The position numbers were made by a program, and so were the translations under genes. A model generated the notes under the pieces. It was given only the letters and a program-made list of their open reading frames with translations. It had not been told where the DNA came from and searched no databases. Source: Erinaceus europaeus (taxonomy: Eukaryota > Chordata > Mammalia > Eulipotyphla > Erinaceidae). From it: 64,000 nt of DNA. Shown here piece after piece: positions 12,871 to 23,893 of the stretch; the first letter of the stretch is position 1; each line of letters begins with the position of its first letter. Location: the NCBI RefSeq assembly GCF_950295315.1, contig NC_080185.1:48837237-48901236 (forward strand), written 5' to 3'.

Positions 12871-13306
12871 GGGGGGGGGAGGTATGCTTAATAATTAAAA
12901 GGAAAGAATTTTTCCCCCTTTTCTTCTCCTCTATTTCTTAACCCAAATTAAGTTATAGTCACCTCCTTGGTGTCACCGCTAGGACCTCTTATTGACTGGC
13001 CTACTAAAGGCAGAAAGCCCTACTGTTTCCAGAAGATGTGGTCAGAGTTCAAGCCACTAGCAGCTTCTCAGTCTGCCATCTTCTGGGAACCACCCATTTG
13101 TTCCTTTTTATCTCACTCTTTTTTTCTCCTGCTCTCTGGTTTAATTCATATTTGACTTCAATACATTTGCTGAGATTTGTGATAACATTCGTAAGAGGAT
13201 TTTGGTTTTGCATTCCTTTGCACAACACAGTAACTGAATAGTAACATTCAGGAGGCAAACTAGAAAACACACCAAACAATGGTTAAAATTAAAAAATGGT
13301 TAAATT

Positions 13307-13585
13307 GGGAGTCCGTCTGTAGTGCAGTGGGTTAAGCACAGGTGGCGCTAAGCACAAGGACCCGCATAAGGATCCCGGTTCGAACCCCGGCTCCCCACCT
13401 GCAGGGGAGTTGCTTCACAGGCGGTGAAGCAGGTCTGCAGGTGTCTATCTTTCTCTCCTCCTCTCTGTATTCCCCTCCTCTCTCCATTTCTCTCTGTCCT
13501 ATCCAACAACAACAACAATAACAACTACAACAATAAAACAATAAGGGCAACAAAAGGTAATAAATAAATTAAATAAATATTTTTT
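13307..13585 (+). repeat. tRNA-like SINE with target duplication
   Basis: A complete copy. The A-box region is near 'tagtgcagtggg', the B box ggttcgaacccc starts at about 13379, followed by 'ctccccacctgcagggg', a CT-rich half and a CAA/A-rich tail. It is flanked by a perfect 14-bp duplication, aaaatggttaaatt, at 13293-13306 and 13586-13599. It sits in the region just before ORF1 of L1 D. Confidence 0.93.
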
Positions 13586-13610
13586 AAAATGGTTAAATTA
13601 AATTAAGTTA

Positions 13611-14592
13611 ATGGTTAAATTAAAGATAATTAAGCCACCTATAACAATGAGTCAGGAGAAAAGTCCAGAAGAAATTCCAAGTAAGCCAGAAGCAATGAAA
13701 AATGAGGAAAATAATCAAACATTAATTGATGCACTAATCTCAGGAGTGGGGAGAGCTTTTGAGGAAAATACTAACAGAAATAGGGAAATAGTCATTGAGA
13801 CTCAGAAAGAAAATATGAGCTACCCTGGGGTAGTTAGGAAACTAAAAGCTGAAGTAGCTGAGCTGAAAGTCTAGTTATCTAGAACAAGGTAACAGTTTAA
13901 CTGAACAAGGTTAAAAAAAAAAAAGCTGGAATGCAGAAGGAAGCTGAGGGTAGGTAGTGCCAAATAATAGAACCAGAAAATAGAATTAGGTAGATGGAGG
14001 ATCAATTAGAGAAAATTAAGATGAAGTAAAGGAGCTAAGCAAGAGATTGAGAGACACTAAAAACAAAAATAGAGTTATATGATGTAACCTCAAGAGAAAT
14101 AACATATGCATAATTGGGCTACCAGAGGAAGAAATAGAGGAAAGGAAAGAAGGCATATTAGAGGAAATAATTGAAGAAAACTTTCCCACCTTAAACAACA
14201 GAAAGGGCATTAAGATAAAAAAAAAAAAAACCCAGATTTCCAACCTGAATCAAGCCAGACCTGAAGACACCAGACATATGATAGTTACAATGGAAAAAAT
14301 AAGGATCAAAAAAATATCCTGAAGGCTGCAAGAGAAAACCACAAAGTCATATAGAGAGGAAAACACATAAGACTATCAGCATACTTCTCCATGCAAACTC
14401 TAAAAGCCAGAAATGATTGACAAGACATTTATCAAGCTTTCAACGAAAAAGGATTTCAACCAAGGATAGTATATGCTTCTAGACTGCCTTACAGACTAGC
14501 CAAAAGGACAAAACCCATCTCAGACACACCAGTTAAAGGAGGTAACTATCACCAAGCTTACCCTGAAATAGGTTCTAAAAGACCACTTATAA
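13611..14592 (+). pseudogene. L1 ORF1 (copy D), broken
   Basis: The open part, 13611-13871, reads MVKLKIIKPPITMSQ then KSPEEIPSKPE and a coiled-coil stretch ending LKAEVAELKV, then a stop. Further downstream the coiled coil and RNA-binding parts can be recognised in shifted frames to the ORF1 stop near 14590. The divergence from C and E marks it as an older subfamily. Confidence 0.8.
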
Positions 14593-14647
14593 ACAAGAAC
14601 ATCACCAAAATACTTGCCATATATCAGAGAAAAAAAAGTGTTGAATA

Positions 14648-15921
14648 ATGGCACTACAATACCTTAAGTCCATAATACCAGTAAATGCCAATGGCTTAAA
14701 TTCATCCATTAAAAGGCACAAAGTAGGAGGACGGATAAGAAAAAACAGCCTGGGGGCAGTTGGTGGTGCACCTAGTTGAATACACCTACTACAATATGCA
14801 AGGACCCGGGTTCGAGCCCCCAGTCCCCATCTGTAGGGGGAAAGTTTTATGAGTAGTGAAGCAGGATTGCAGGTGTCTCTCTGTCTCATTCCCTCTCTAC
14901 CACCCACTTCCTTCTTGATTTATGGCTGTCTCTATCCAATAAATAAAGATATTAAAAATATATTAAATAAAAAGAAAACACAACACAACCCTATGCTTTT
15001 TTCAAGAATCCCATCTGACACAAGACAAACACAGACTCAAAGTCAAAGGATGGAAAACTATCATATAAGCTAATGGAGTATTAAAAAGATCAGTAACAGT
15101 TATTCTCATCTCTGATAGAACAGACTTTACTACAGATAAAGTACTAAAAGATAGGCATAGACATTACATATTGCTTATAGGATTAGTTAGCCAAGAAAAT
15201 TTAACAATTATTGACATATATGAAACTAATGATGGCCCTTATAAATAGATAAGAAATTTACTGAAAGAGCTACAAAAATACATCAAGAATAACACAGCAA
15301 TAGTAGGAGAATTCAACACCCCACTCTCACACTTATATCAACTAAGCAGAGAATCAACAAAGAAACAAGAGAACTAATAGAACAGATGAATAAAATAAAA
15401 CTCCCGGTCATTTTCAGAGTTCTCCACCCCAAGAAATTGGAACACACATTATTTTTTAATCCACAGGGCACCTCCTCAAGGATATACCATATGTTAGGCC
15501 ACAAAGTCAGTATCAACAAATTCAAGAGCATTGAAATCATCCCAAGTATCTCCTCAGACCATAGTGGAGTGAAGCCAACATTTAACAACAAACAGAATAT
15601 TACTAAAAGTCACAAAATTTGGAAACTCAAAAACATATGCTTAACAATCACTGGGTCAAAGAGGAATTCAATCAAGAAATTCTAATGTCCCTAGATTCAG
15701 ATAAAAATAAGCTATCAAAATATTTGGGACACAGCTAAAGCATTACTTAGAGGGAAACACATAGCCATACAAACACACATTACAGAATAAGAAAAAGCTC
15801 AAGTAGACAATCTAGTTACACACCTTAAATATTTAGAAGAAGAGAAATAAAGGAACCTTAAAATAGCCTTATAATCACTAAATTAGGGCAGAAATAAACA
15901 ACATTAAAAATAAGAGAACCA
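14648..15921 (+). pseudogene. L1 ORF2 N-terminal part (copy D), interrupted
   Basis: ATG at 14648 with the typical 'atggcactacaatacctt' start. The endonuclease domain is visible (ILMLGHKVSINKF-like text at about 15490, SDHSGVKPTFN near 15556). It is interrupted by a SINE at 14752-14970 and then by L1 E at 15921. It continues in 22745-23893. Many stops and frameshifts are present. Confidence 0.8.
14752..14970 (+). repeat. SINE, second type
   Basis: A tRNA-like head ('gggggcagttggtggtgcac', B box gggttcgagcccc at about 14809) with a CT-rich middle and an A/T-rich tail ('caataaataaagat'). It is inserted in the endonuclease part of ORF2 of L1 D. The flanks share an imperfect A-rich duplication (agaaaaaaca / agaaaacaca). 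The same type occurs at 47295-47519. Confidence 0.85.
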
Positions 15922-16614
15922 GGGTTCCTGGAAGATGGCGGACTGAGAAGCCTCTAGCGGCGTGAGCTCTGATCACATCTTCTGGAAACGGTAGGATTTT
16001 CTGCCTTTAGCAGGCCAGTCACTATCGGTGGCACCAAGGAGGTGACTTTAAATTAATTTGGGTAAAGAATTAGAGTAAAGGTGGCACGGACTAGTGGGTG
16101 GGCTGCTCCAGACTTCCCAGGCGGCAGTGGGCAAGGCGGGTGCGCTGGGCATTGTCCTCCACCCGGGAAGGCGGCTCCTCCGCCGGTTGCAGAGCGCTGC
16201 TGGGTGGCTGGCAGAGGACCCTGAGGGAGCACGATAGCTCGGGGGCATTCTCTTGGGAGTCTCCAGGGACCACCGAGACCCTGAGGGCAGATCCAAAGAC
16301 TTCTTGAGTATAGCTCTCATTGGATCAAAGGACTTGGAGCTAGTTTTCATTTTGGAGAAATCCTTTAAAAAAAAAAGTCTGGAGGGGGGGGTTACCGGAA
16401 GATGGCGGACTGAGAAGCTGCTAGCCACTGAGATCTGAACACATCTAATGGAAACAATAGGATTTTCTGCCTTTAGCAGGCCAGCCAATAAGGGGTCCTT
16501 AGACACCAAGGAGGTGACTATAACTTAATTTGGGTTAAGAATTAGAGTAGGGGAAAAAAGGGGGAAAATCTTTTTTTCTTCCTTTTAATTTTCAAGCATA
16601 CCTCCTTCCCGCCA
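15922..16614 (+). promoter_or_regulatory. L1 E 5' UTR promoter region with two tandem starts
   Basis: Two copies of the 5' leader of about 165 bp begin at about 15922 and 16388. Each holds the motif gaagatggcggactgagaag (at about 15931 and 16398), which fits the YY1 site known near the start of L1 promoters in other mammals. Between them (about 16085-16370) is a CpG-rich block with no counterpart in copy C. I infer an internal pol II promoter region; activity is unknown. Confidence 0.65.
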
Positions 16615-17332
16615 AGGAAAATACTGATTATCTTGAGGCAATTAGAGAACTGAAAGCTGAAATAGCTGTAATGAAGAAAGAAGCTGAGGCAAGGGAAAGC
16701 AGACTAACAGAAGCAGAAAACAGAATTAGTCAGACAGAGGATGAGTTAGAGAAAACTAAGAAAGAGGTGAAAGAGCTTAAAAAGAGATTGAGAGACACTG
16801 AAAACAACAACAGAGACATATGGGATGATCTCAAAAGAAGTAACATTCGTATAATTGGCCTGCCAGAGGAAGAAAGAGAGGAAGGGGAAGCAAACATTCT
16901 AGAGGAAATAATACAAGAAAACTTCCAGACCGGAATAACAGAAAGGACATCAAGATTCAAGAGGCCCAGAGAGTACCAAATAGAATCGACCCAGACCTGA
17001 AGACACCAAGACACATCATAGTCACAATGAGAAGAAGTAAGGATAAAGAAAGGATCCTAAAGGCTGCAAGAGAGAAACAAAAAGTCACATACAAGGGAAA
17101 ACCCATAAGATTATCTGGAGATTTCTCCACTCAAACTCTAAAAGCCAGAAGGGAGTGGCAAGATATCTATCGATCCCTGAATGAAAAAGGGTTTCAACCA
17201 AGGATAGTATATCCTGCTAGACTTTCATTCAAACTAGATGGAGGGATCAAAACCTTCTTAGACAAACAACAGGTAAAGGAGGCAACCATCACCAAGCCGG
17301 CCCTGAAAGAGGTTCTAAAAGACCTTTTATAA
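16615..17332 (+). pseudogene. L1 ORF1 (copy E), N-terminally deleted
   Basis: Sequence matching ORF1 of copy C starts abruptly at about 16614 ('aaggaaaatactgat'), so about 70 N-terminal codons are gone. The first in-frame Met is at 16671 (MKKEAEARESRLTEAENR, coiled coil). The RNA-binding region follows (IRIIGLPEEEREEGE near 16850). The frame shifts between 17000 and 17027, then the C-terminal domain reads REKQKVTYKGKPIRLSGDFS to a stop at 17332. Confidence 0.85.
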
Positions 17333-17390
17333 ACAAGAACATCACTATAATACTTGCAATATATCAGAGCAAACAATTTTTTTTTGAACA

Positions 17391-20300
17391 ATGGCACTAC
17401 AATACATTAAATCCATAATATCAATAAATGTCAATGGCTTAAACTCACCCATCAAAAGGCACAGGGTGGGGGGATGGATCATATAACATAACCCAACCAT
17501 ATGCTGCTTGCAAGAATCCCATCTGTCACCACAAGATAAACACAGACTTAAAGTGAAAGGATGGAAAACTATCATACAGGCTAACGGACAACAAAAGAGG
17601 GCAGGAACAGCCATTCTCATCTCAGATACGATAGATTTTAAATTAAATAAAGTATTAAAAGATAGGCAACGATATTACATAATGATTAGGGGATCAATCA
17701 GCCAAGAAGACTTAATAATTATTAACATCTATGCGCCCAACGAGAGGCCATCTAAATACCTTAATCATCTACTGAAAGAATTTCAAAAATACATCAATAG
17801 TAATACAATAATAGTGGGAGACTTCAATACCCCACTCTCACACTTAGACAGATCAACAAAGCAGAGAAACAATAAAGATACAAGAGAATTGAATGAAGAG
17901 ATCAACACACTAGACCTCTTGGACATTTTCAGACTCCTCCACCCCAAAAAACTGGAATACACCTTCTTTTCAAATCCACATAACACATACTCAAGGATAG
18001 ACCACATGTTAGGCCACAAAGACAGCATCAATAAATTCAAGAACATTGAAATCATCCCAAGTATCTTCTCAGACCACAGTGGAATAAAGCTAATATTTAA
18101 CAACAAACGGAAAATTATTAAAAGACACAGAATTTGGAAACTAAACAAGATGCTCCTTAAGAACCACTGAGTCAGAGACTCACTCAAGCAGGAAATTCAA
18201 ATGTTCCTGGAAACTAATGAAAATGAAGACACAATCTATCAAAATATTTGGATGCAGCTAAAGCAGTACTGAGAGGGAAACCTATAGCCATACAATCACA
18301 TAATAAACACAAAGAAGAAGCTCAAATGAACGATCTTACTGCACACCTCAAGGAATTAGAGGAAGAGGAACAAAGGAACCCTAAAGCAACCAGAAGGACA
18401 GAAATCACTAAAGTTAGAGCAGAAATAAACAAAATCGAAAATAAGAGAACCATACAAAAGATCAATGAAGCCAATTGTTGGTTCTTTGAAAGATTTAAAA
18501 AAATTGACAACCCCCTATCCAGACTCACTAAACAAAAAAGAGAGAAGACTCAAATTAATAGAATTGTAAACTATGAAGGAGATATCACAACTGACACCAC
18601 AGAAATCCAGAGAATCCTGTGAAACTTCTATAAAGAACTATATGTCACCAAGCTAGAGAATCTGGAAGAAATGGAACAATTCCTAGAAACCTATGCACTT
18701 CCAAAACTGAACCAAGAAGAACTACAAAATCTAAATGCACCAATCACAGACAAAGAAATTGAAACCGTTATTAAGAATCTCCCCAACAACAAAAGTCCTG
18801 GACCAGATGGCTTCACAAACGAATTCTACAAAACTTTCAGGAAACAGTTAATACCCATACTTCTTAAGCTATTCCATAAGATTGAAGAAACAGGAATACT
18901 CCCTTCCACCTTCTATGAAGCCAACATCACCCTGATACAAAGACTGATAGGGACAGAAGAAAAAAGGAAAACTACAGACCAATATCTCTGATGAACATAG
19001 ATGCCAAAATATTAAACAAGATCTTGGCCAACCTGATACAGCAACACATCAAAAAGATTGTTCATCATGACCAAGTGGGATTCATCCCAGGAATGCAGGG
19101 CTGGTTCAACATCTGTAAGTCCATCAATGTCATTCACCACATCAATAAAAGCAAAGCCAAAAACCACATGATTATCTCAATAGATGCAGAGAAAGCCTTT
19201 GACAAAATCCAACACCCATTCATGCTCAAAACTCTACAAAAAAGGGAATAGATGGGAAATTCCTCAAGATAGTGGAGTCTATATATAGCAAACCTACAGC
19301 CAACATCATACTCAATGGACAGAAGCTGAAAGCATTCCCCCTCAGATCAGGGATTAGATGGGCTGTCCACTGTCACCGTTACTCTTTAACATAGTATTGG
19401 AAGTTCTTGCCATAGCAATCAGGCAAGAGAAAGAAATCAAAGGAATACAGATTGGAAGGGAAGAAGTCAAGCTCTCACTATTTGCAGATGATATGATAGT
19501 ATACATAGAAAGACCCAAAGAACACAGTAGAAAATTATTGTAAGTTATTAGGCAATATAGCAAGGTATCAGGCTACAAAATCAATGTACAAAAATCAGTG
19601 GCATTTCTTTATGCAAACAGTAAATCTGAAGAAGAAGACATAGAATTCATTCCCATTTACTGTCTCAGCAAAATCAATCAAATACCTTGGAATAAAGTTG
19701 ACCAAAGAAGTGAAAGACTTGTATGCTGAAAACTATGAGTCGCTACTCTAGGAAATAGATACTGATACCAAGAAATGGAAAGATATCCCATGTTAAAAGA
19801 TTGGAAGAATAAACATCATCATAATGAATATTCTCCCCAAAGCCAGATACAAATTTAATGCAATACCCATCAAAATTCCACCAAGCCTCTTTAACAGAAT
19901 AGAACAAACACTACAATCATTTATCTGAAACCTGAAAACACCTAGAATTGCCAAAACCATCTTGAGGAAAAGAAACAGAAATGTAGGCATGACACTCCCA
20001 GACCTTAAACTATATTGTAAAGCCATCATCATCAAAACAGCATGGTACTGGAACAAAAATAGGCACACAGACCAGTAGAACAGAATTGAAAGCCCAGAAG
20101 TAAATCCCAAAACCTATGGGCATCTAATCTTTGATAAGGGGGCCCAAAGTGTTAAATGGAAAAAGGAGGCTCTCTTCAATAAATGGTGCTGGGAATACTG
20201 GGTTGAAACATGCAGAAGAATGAAATTGAACCACTTTATCTCACCAGAAACAAAAATCAACTCCAAATGGATCAAAGACCTAGATGTCAGACTAGAAACA

Positions 20301-21206
20301 ATCAAATACTTAGAGGAAAACATTGGTAAAACACTTTCCCACCTACACCTCAAGGACATCTTTGATGAACTAAACCCAATTGCAAGGAAGACTAAAGCAG
20401 AAACAAACCAATGGGACTACTATCAAATTGAAAAGCTTCTGCACATCCAAAGAAACTATTAAACAGAGAGACCCCTCACAGAATGGGAGAAGATCTTCAC
20501 ATGCCATACATCAGACAAGAAACTAATCACCAAAATATATAAAGAGCTCAGCAAACTTAGCACGAAAAAAGCAAATGACCCCATCCAAAAATGGGCATAG
20601 GATATGAACAAAACATTCACTACAGAGGAGATCCAAAAGGCTAACAAACATATGAAAAACTGCTCTAGGTCACTGATTGTCAGAGAAATGCAAATTAAGA
20701 CAACACTAAGATACCACCTCACTCCTGTAAGAATGGCATACATCAAAAAGGACAGCAGCAACAAATGCTGGAGAGGATGTGGGGACAGAGGAACCCTTTT
20801 ACATTGCTGGTGGGAATGTAAATTGGTACAGCCTCTGTGGAGAGCAGTCTGGAGAACTCTCAGAAGGCTAGACATGGACCTTCCATATGATCCACTAATT
20901 CCTCTCCTGGGGTTATACCCCACGGACTCCATAACACCCAACCAAAAAGAGGTGTGTACTCCTATGTTCATAGCAGCACAATTCATAATAGCTAAAACCT
21001 GGAAGCAACCCAGGTGCCCAACAACAGATGAGTGGCTGAGAAAGCTGTGGTATATATACACAATGGAATACTATGCAGCTATCAAGAACAATGAACCCAC
21101 CTTCTCTGACCCATCTTGGACAGAGCTAGAAGGAATTATGTTAAGTGAACTAAGTCAGAAAGATAAAGATGAGTATGGGATGATCCCACTCATCAACAGA
21201 AGTTGA
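17391..21206 (+). pseudogene. L1 ORF2 (copy E), endonuclease-reverse transcriptase, broken
   Basis: ATG at 17391 with an in-frame stop at 17484-17486. Motifs seen: QESHL near 17512 (the metal-binding Glu region), GDFN at 17817-17828, SDH at 18069-18077, the reverse transcriptase block [15 protein letters not shown] near 18800, FADD at 19481-19492, and the C-terminal Cys motif C-x3-C-x7-H-x4-C at 20766-20819. The stop is at 21206. Length equals a normal ORF2 of about 1272 codons, with about six frameshifts. This is the best-preserved ORF2 in the window. Confidence 0.92.
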
Positions 21207-22562
21207 GTTAGAAGATCTGAATGGGAAACTAAAAGCAGGACCTGATCAAATTAAGTAGGGCAACAAAGTAAAAACCCTGTGGTTAGGGGTATACATGCAT
21301 CTTCCTGGACCAGTGGGGAGTGGGAGTGGGTGGGAGGGATGGGTCACAGTCTTTTGGTGGTGGGAATGGTGTTTATGTACACTCCTAGCAAAATGTAGAC
21401 ATATAAATCAGTAGTTAATTAATATGAGAGGGGAAAAATCAGTTGTATGTCCCAAAGTTTCTCAAAACACAAACTGAATCTTTTTAATATATAGGCTGTG
21501 TATTTGATATGCAGACTCTCTCAAAAGCCTAGACCAAGTAGTTTAGACGCATCCAATAGCACAGCTATATACAAGATACTGGATACTGTACAGCAAACCA
21601 TAACAAAAGGACTTTTCAAAGTTAACCCAATTACCAAATAATGTGATGATAACATTAACTATCGATTGTCTTTTTGAACCCTAAGACAGCAGGAACCTCA
21701 CATCTCCACTATAGTGCCCCTACTTCCCCCAGTCCTGGAACCCTTGGACAGGGCCCACTTTCCCGTATGCGTCTCCCAATCCAAACCAAATAATATTGCA
21801 TCACAACCTAACCAACGCAACGATTGCCACCTCAACATGCTTCACCTCAGACTGCGTCCAGAGACTTCACGTGTGGAATGAAAACCCTTCGGCTTCAATA
21901 CTCAGGTGAGACCTTTCCTTTTATATTACACTCTAATTTCATCTCAGGTAGTTCACTTTCTAACAAAGTCCCATAACGTAGATATACACCAGTTTCTGTG
22001 AGGGAGAGCTTATGTGCACACGTATCTATAAACTACTGCTAAATATATACCAGAAAGCAGAAGTACATTAGAGTTTGCAGTGAGTACCTCCCTAACACTT
22101 CCTCTCCACTATTCCAAGCTTGGGATCCATAATTGCTCAACAAATTGTTTGGCTTCGTATGTTAACTCTCTTTTCAATCACCAGGTTCCAGATGCCACCA
22201 GGATTTTGGCCAGGCTTCCCTGGATTGAAGACCCCACCAATGTGTCCTGGAGCTCAGCTTCCCCAGAGACACACCTTACTAGGGAAAGAGAGAGGCAGAC
22301 CGGGAGTATGGACCGACCAGTCAACGCCCATGTTCAGTGGGGAAGCAATTACAGAAGCCAGACCTTCTACCTTCTGCAACCCTCAATGACCCTGGGTCCA
22401 TGCTCCCAGAGGGATAGAGAATGGGAAAGCTATCATGGGAGGGGGTGGGTTATGGAGATTTGGTGGTGGGAATTGTGTGGAGTTGTCCCCCTCCTACCTT
22501 TTTTTTGTTCATTAATCCTTTCTTAAATAAAAAATTAAAAAAAAATTCACAAGTGGTAAAAA
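21207..22562 (+). other. L1 E 3' UTR with G-rich tract
   Basis: About 1.35 kb from the ORF2 stop to the A-rich tail ('aaataaaaaattaaaaaaaaa' near 22523-22546). A run of G-triplets at about 21309-21341 is a candidate G-quadruplex and recurs at the same place in the other L1 copies (30747-30779 on the plus strand, complement near 6565-6600 and 58900-58930). The 5'-truncated copies in this window retain mostly this UTR, which explains the many short repeats of it. Confidence 0.85.
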
Positions 22563-22578
22563 AAAAATAAGAGAACCA

Positions 22579-22744
22579 TGGTCCTGGAGGTGGCAAAGTG
22601 GATAAAGCACTGGACTCTTAAGCATGAGGTTCTGACTTCAATCCCTGGCAGCACATGTACCAAAGTGGTGTCTGGTTCTTTCTCTCCCTCTTCTACTATC
22701 TTTCCCATAAATAAATAAACAAATAAATAAATAAATAAATAAAT
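22579..22744 (+). repeat. SINE, third type
   Basis: A tRNA-like head ('ggtggcaaagtggataaagcac', B-box-like 'ggttctgacttcaatccc' near 22630), then 'tggcagcacatgtacc', a short CT-rich part and an (aaat)n tail. It follows directly on the right target duplication of L1 E. L1 D ORF2 resumes after its tail. Confidence 0.8.
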
Positions 22745-23893
22745 CGTTCAAAATATCAATGAAGCCAAAAATTTAAAAAAATTAAAAATTTTCTTTGAAA
22801 AATTAAACAAAGTGACAAACCCTTAGCCAGATTCACTAAAAAGAAAAGGGAGAAGATTCAAATAAATAGAACAGTAAATTGTAGGGGAGATATCACAACA
22901 GATAACACAGAAACCCAAAATATCTTGTGAAGCTTCTGTGAACAACAATATTCCATGAATCTAAAGAATCTGGAAGAAATGGAAGAATTCTTAGAAAATT
23001 ATGCCCCTCCAAAACTGAACCAGTAAAAACTTCAACACCTAAATGGACGATTCACATAAAACAAATCAAAGCAGTTATTCAGAACCTTCCCAACAACAAA
23101 AGTCCAGGACTAGATGACTTTATAAAGCAATTCTACAAATCTTCAGGAAACAGTTAATGCTTATACTTTTAAAGCTCTTCGGAGGGAAGTTGGGCAGTTT
23201 AAGCACAGCAGTTTAAGCACAGGTGGCACAAAGCTCAAGGAACACATAAGGATCCCTATTAGAGCCCCTTCTCCCCACCTTTAGGGGTGTAGCTTCACAG
23301 GCGGTGAAGCAGCTCTGCTCTCTCTCCCTCTCTGTCTTCCCCTCCTCTCTCTATTTCTCTCTGTACTATCTAACAATGAAGGCATAAATCACAACAGTAA
23401 TAACTACAACAACAATAAAAAAATAAGGGCAACAAAAGGGAATATATATATATGCTCTTCCAAAAGAATGAAGACACAGGAACACTCCCTTCCACCTTCT
23501 ATGAAGCTAACATCAAAAGTAATACCAAAAGCAATAGGGACACAACAGAAAAAGAAAAGCGCAGATCAATTTATCTGATGAACATATATGCTAAAATACT
23601 GAGCAATATCCTAGTCAATCAGATACAGCAGCATATAAAAAAGATTGTTCCTCACAACCAAGTGGTATTTATCCCAGGAATGCAAGGCTGGTCCAATATA
23701 CGTAAGTCATTAAATGTGATTCATCACAGCAATAAAAACAAGAAAAAACACATGATTATCTCAATAGATGCAGAAATTGCTTTTGAGATTATCTAACACC
23801 CGTTCATGCTCAAAACACTACAAAAATGGGAAGATGGAAAATTCCTTAAGATAGTGGAGTCCATATACAACAAACCTACAGCTAACATTATGC
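22745..23893 (+). pseudogene. L1 ORF2 middle part (copy D), broken
   Basis: The thumb-to-palm region of ORF2. 23452-23796 reads [13 protein letters not shown] then [22 protein letters not shown] and [12 protein letters not shown], the standard RT block before the FADD motif. The RT catalytic FADD region itself is deleted at about 23893. A SINE splits it at 23181-23450. Confidence 0.8.
23181..23450 (+). repeat. tRNA-like SINE, main type
   Basis: Head with 'gtttaagcacaggtggcacaaagctcaagg', a decayed B box, 'ctccccacctttagggg', a CT-rich half and a CAA/A tail. A short duplication gctcttc flanks it (23174-23180 and 23454-23460). It interrupts ORF2 of L1 D. Confidence 0.88.

Larger units (their letters stand above)
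5374..13095 (-). mobile_element. L1 copy C, full-length but inactive
   Basis: In minus-strand order: 5' UTR 13095-11484 (starting with a 'cagaagatggcagactgag' motif), ORF1 11483-10571, ORF2 10510-6707, 3' UTR and A-rich tail down to 5374. It is flanked by a decayed 14-bp target duplication (5360-5373 attacttccttttt; 13096-13109 atttgttccttttt; 12/14 match). The 7.7-kb length is normal for a complete L1. Several frameshifts and stops show it is dead. It is inserted, in reverse, in the 5' UTR of the older copy D. Confidence 0.9.
13110..15921 (+). mobile_element. L1 copy D, left part (5' UTR, ORF1, start of ORF2)
   Basis: An old plus-strand L1. 13110-13610 corresponds to the end of a 5' UTR, 13611-14592 to ORF1, and 14648-15921 to the start of ORF2. 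It is cut at 15921 by copy E and resumes after 22578. SINEs sit at 13307-13585 and 14752-14970. It is more diverged than C or E, in keeping with being the host of both. Confidence 0.85.
15922..22562 (+). mobile_element. L1 copy E, full-length frame with internal deletion, inactive
   Basis: Flanked by a perfect 16-bp target duplication, aaaaataagagaacca (15906-15921 and 22563-22578), inside ORF2 of L1 D. In order: a duplicated 5' UTR start (15922-16614), ORF1 lacking its N-terminus (16615-17332), ORF2 (17391-21206), a 3' UTR of about 1.35 kb and an A-rich tail. The 6.6-kb length is shorter than C because much of the 5' UTR and the ORF1 start are missing. Stops and frameshifts in ORF2 make it inactive. 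Confidence 0.93.

Noticed and set aside
13307..13400. tRNA gene
   Set aside because: The A and B boxes belong to a SINE head with a CT-rich body, A tail and target duplication; the cloverleaf is not kept.
16098..16307. CpG island of a host gene promoter
   Set aside because: The CpG-rich block lies between two L1 leader copies and inside the target duplication of L1 E.
22080..22526. 148-codon ORF in the L1 E 3' UTR
   Set aside because: Similar frames recur in several L1 3' UTR copies only because the UTR itself is repeated; it differs by stops and shifts between copies and has no protein-like features.
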